From: CAYUNE01 sp964446115
Lineage (GTDB): Bacteria > Desulfobacterota > Desulfobulbia > Desulfobulbales > Desulfobulbaceae
NCBI GenBank assembly: GCA_964446115.1
Contig: CAYUNE010000027.1
Span: 62,001-126,000, forward strand
Length of the DNA stretch: 64,000 bases
Reading direction: 5' to 3'
Each line of letters begins with the position of its first letter. Positions within the stretch are counted from its first letter, which is position 1. Positions 62,971-64,000 of the stretch are shown here, one piece after another. The notes under the pieces were generated by a model. That model was given only the letters and a program-made list of their open reading frames with translations, was not told where the DNA came from and did not search any database. The position numbers were made by a program, and so were the translations under genes.

Positions 62971-63783
62971 ATGAGCGGTTGCCACCAGCCCGATACCTCC
63001 GGCTCCGTCGTCACCAGCGGCAAGGGCGAGATGCGGCGCACCGTGCCGCTGCTGGGAGTGGAGATCGATGTCGTCGATACCGCGGCGCTGTGTTACCGCC
63101 TGCTTGAGTTTGCCGCGGGCAACCGGCAGCGCCGGGTGATGTACGTCAATGCCGACTGTATGCTCATCGCCCATGAAAATCGCCGTTACGGCGACCTTCT
63201 CAACCGGGCGGATCTCGTCTATGCCGACGGCATCGGCGTGGTTCTCGGAGCCCGGCTCTTCGGCCACCGGCTACCGGGCCGCTCCACCGGCGCTGATTTT
63301 TTCCCCTATTTCTGCGCCATGGCCGCTGAGCGTGGAATCCGGCTCTATCTCCTGGGCGCGGCCGAAGGCGTGGCGCGGGCCGCGGCGGAACGGCTGCAGC
63401 GTGACATTCCGGAACTGCGGATCGTCGGCACCCACCACGGTTACTTCCGGCGGCGTGAAAGCGGCAGGATCATTGATGCCGTCAACCGGGCCCGTCCCCA
63501 TGTGGTGGTGATCGGTTTCGGCGCTCCGGCACAGGAATTCTGGATGGAGGAGTTCGGCCCCCGGCTGGAGGCAAGGGTCCTCTGGGGAGTGGGTGGGCTT
63601 TTCGATTTTCTCTCCGGCAATACCAGGCGGGGACCCCGCTGGCTGCTGGATCACGGTTTTGAATGGCTCTGCCGGCTGTTCATCGAGCCCCGCCGCCTCT
63701 GGCGCCGTTACCTCATCGGCAATGTCCGTTTTCTTGCCCTGCTCCTCCGCCATCGTCTCTTCAACCGGAAGAGCGCAACATGA
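62971..63783 (+). CDS. WecG/TagA/CpsF-family glycosyltransferase
   Basis: 270 residues of GT26 fold: VMYVNADCMLIAHENRRY, ADLVYADGIGVVLGARLFG, LLGAAEGVARAAAERL and VVIGFGAPAQEFWM. The family adds ManNAc(A)-type or related sugars to lipid-linked glycans. It starts six bases after the radical SAM gene. Element G follows its stop after three bases. Confidence 0.93.
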   Translation: MSGCHQPDTSGSVVTSGKGEMRRTVPLLGVEIDVVDTAALCYRLLEFAAGNRQRRVMYVNADCMLIAHENRRYGDLLNRADLVYADGIGVVLGARLFGHRLPGRSTGADFFPYFCAMAAERGIRLYLLGAAEGVARAAAERLQRDIPELRIVGTHHGYFRRRESGRIIDAVNRARPHVVVIGFGAPAQEFWMEEFGPRLEARVLWGVGGLFDFLSGNTRRGPRWLLDHGFEWLCRLFIEPRRLWRRYLIGNVRFLALLLRHRLFNRKSAT

Positions 63784-63786
63784 TCC

Positions 63787-63946
63787 GTAATTGATCACCG
63801 GCAGCGCATCTTCGCTTCAATCTTTTCCGGCCGCATAGTTGGGGCTATAGCGACCGGGAGAGAGCGTGCAAATCTGCAACAGCTGTGACCGATTACAGTT
63901 TGGGAGTAAGAAATACCGCGGGGTTACATATCCTGTGATCAATTAC
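63787..63946. repeat. Palindromic dispersed element, copy G (complete composite)
   Basis: Left end GTAATTGATCACC, hairpin TTTTCCGGCCGC...GCGACCGGGAGA, right inner end GTGACCGATTAC at 63885-63896, extension AGTTTGGGAGTAAG... and outer end GTGATCAATTAC at 63935-63946. It shows the longest form: two GTAATTGATCAC-type ends plus an outer third copy. The next start codon begins at 63948, one base beyond it. Confidence 0.85.
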
Positions 63947-63947
63947 C

Positions 63948-64000
63948 ATGATTCTGGACGCCCTCTTTTTTTTCCTTGCCGTTATCATTCTCCTGCTAAT
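63948..64000 (+). CDS. Start of a membrane protein (partial)
   Basis: An ATG at 63948 opens a frame of hydrophobic residues (MILDALFFFLAVIILLL) to the window's end, as expected for the first membrane helix of an exopolysaccharide biosynthesis protein. No ribosome site is visible; the leader is element G. The family cannot be told from this length. Confidence 0.45.
   Translation, partial: MILDALFFFLAVIILLL

Overview
The window is 64 kb of GC-rich bacterial chromosome, almost fully coding and organised in short co-directional operons. The gene set fits an anaerobic, sulfate-reducer-like deltaproteobacterium (Desulfobacterota, perhaps Desulfobulbales). It includes a membrane transhydrogenase pntAA/AB/B, SelB, a YedE-type selenium transporter with a Se/S-carrier protein, a stand-alone AICAR transformylase, a periplasmic heme sensor (Tll0287-like) and an Mrp/NBP35 ATPase. 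This placement is inferred from gene content, not from a marker gene. I saw no rRNA, tRNA or CRISPR.

Layout, left to right. 1-7.2 kb: end of a GGDEF-EAL protein, pyrF, a 5'-truncated repeat protein, mscL between two copies of a palindromic element, a Cu/Zn-type efflux permease with its ArsR regulator and operator, and a heme-domain membrane sensor. 7.2-13.6 kb: proS, a long RelA/SpoT homologue with a decayed hydrolase site, a macro-domain hydrolase, a zinc-ribbon/Smr protein and a CYTH-CHAD protein. 13.6-17 kb: a small accessory patch with vapBC framed by repeats, a DUF4143 ATPase, a decayed stretch and an orphan ParA. 17-29 kb: EamA transporter, Mrp, metallo-hydrolase, selB, rhodanese-ferritin fusion, tilS, an Hpt protein, pntB/AB/AA, mpl and a 59-residue protein overlapping mpl. 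A structured, terminator-bearing leader lies upstream of that last pair.

29-46 kb: dgkA, a sensor kinase, a glycosyltransferase-like protein, FetAB, CrcB, a DinG-type helicase, a polyprenyl synthase, a YibQ-type deacetylase and a Gfo/Idh oxidoreductase. These are followed by DUF2147, the AICAR transformylase, a short GlmU, an HD-GYP response regulator framed by inverted repeat copies, and an aminotransferase.

46-58.8 kb, all on the minus strand, is the most unusual region. A periplasmic/envelope block (OpuAC-like and PhnD-like binding proteins, two TPR proteins, a beta-helix protein) leads into YedE, a Se/S-carrier (DUF3343) protein, a ribokinase-like protein, a MoaD/ThiS carrier ending in GG, a JAMM protein, a Glu/Leu-dehydrogenase-like protein, two tandem fumarase/aspartase-type lyases, an E1-like ThiF protein and a LysR regulator. 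The tight overlaps from YedE to ThiF suggest one pathway that delivers sulfur or selenium through a carrier protein to a small molecule. I know of no described pathway with this gene set.

59-64 kb: exopolysaccharide genes (GumC-like chain-length protein, Wza-like lipoprotein, B12-type radical SAM protein, WecG/TagA glycosyltransferase) and the first codons of a membrane protein.

A family of roughly 90-160 bp palindromic elements with GTAATTGATCAC-type ends occurs seven times between genes (3.1, 3.4, 4.0, 43.0, 44.2, 45.7 and 63.8 kb).
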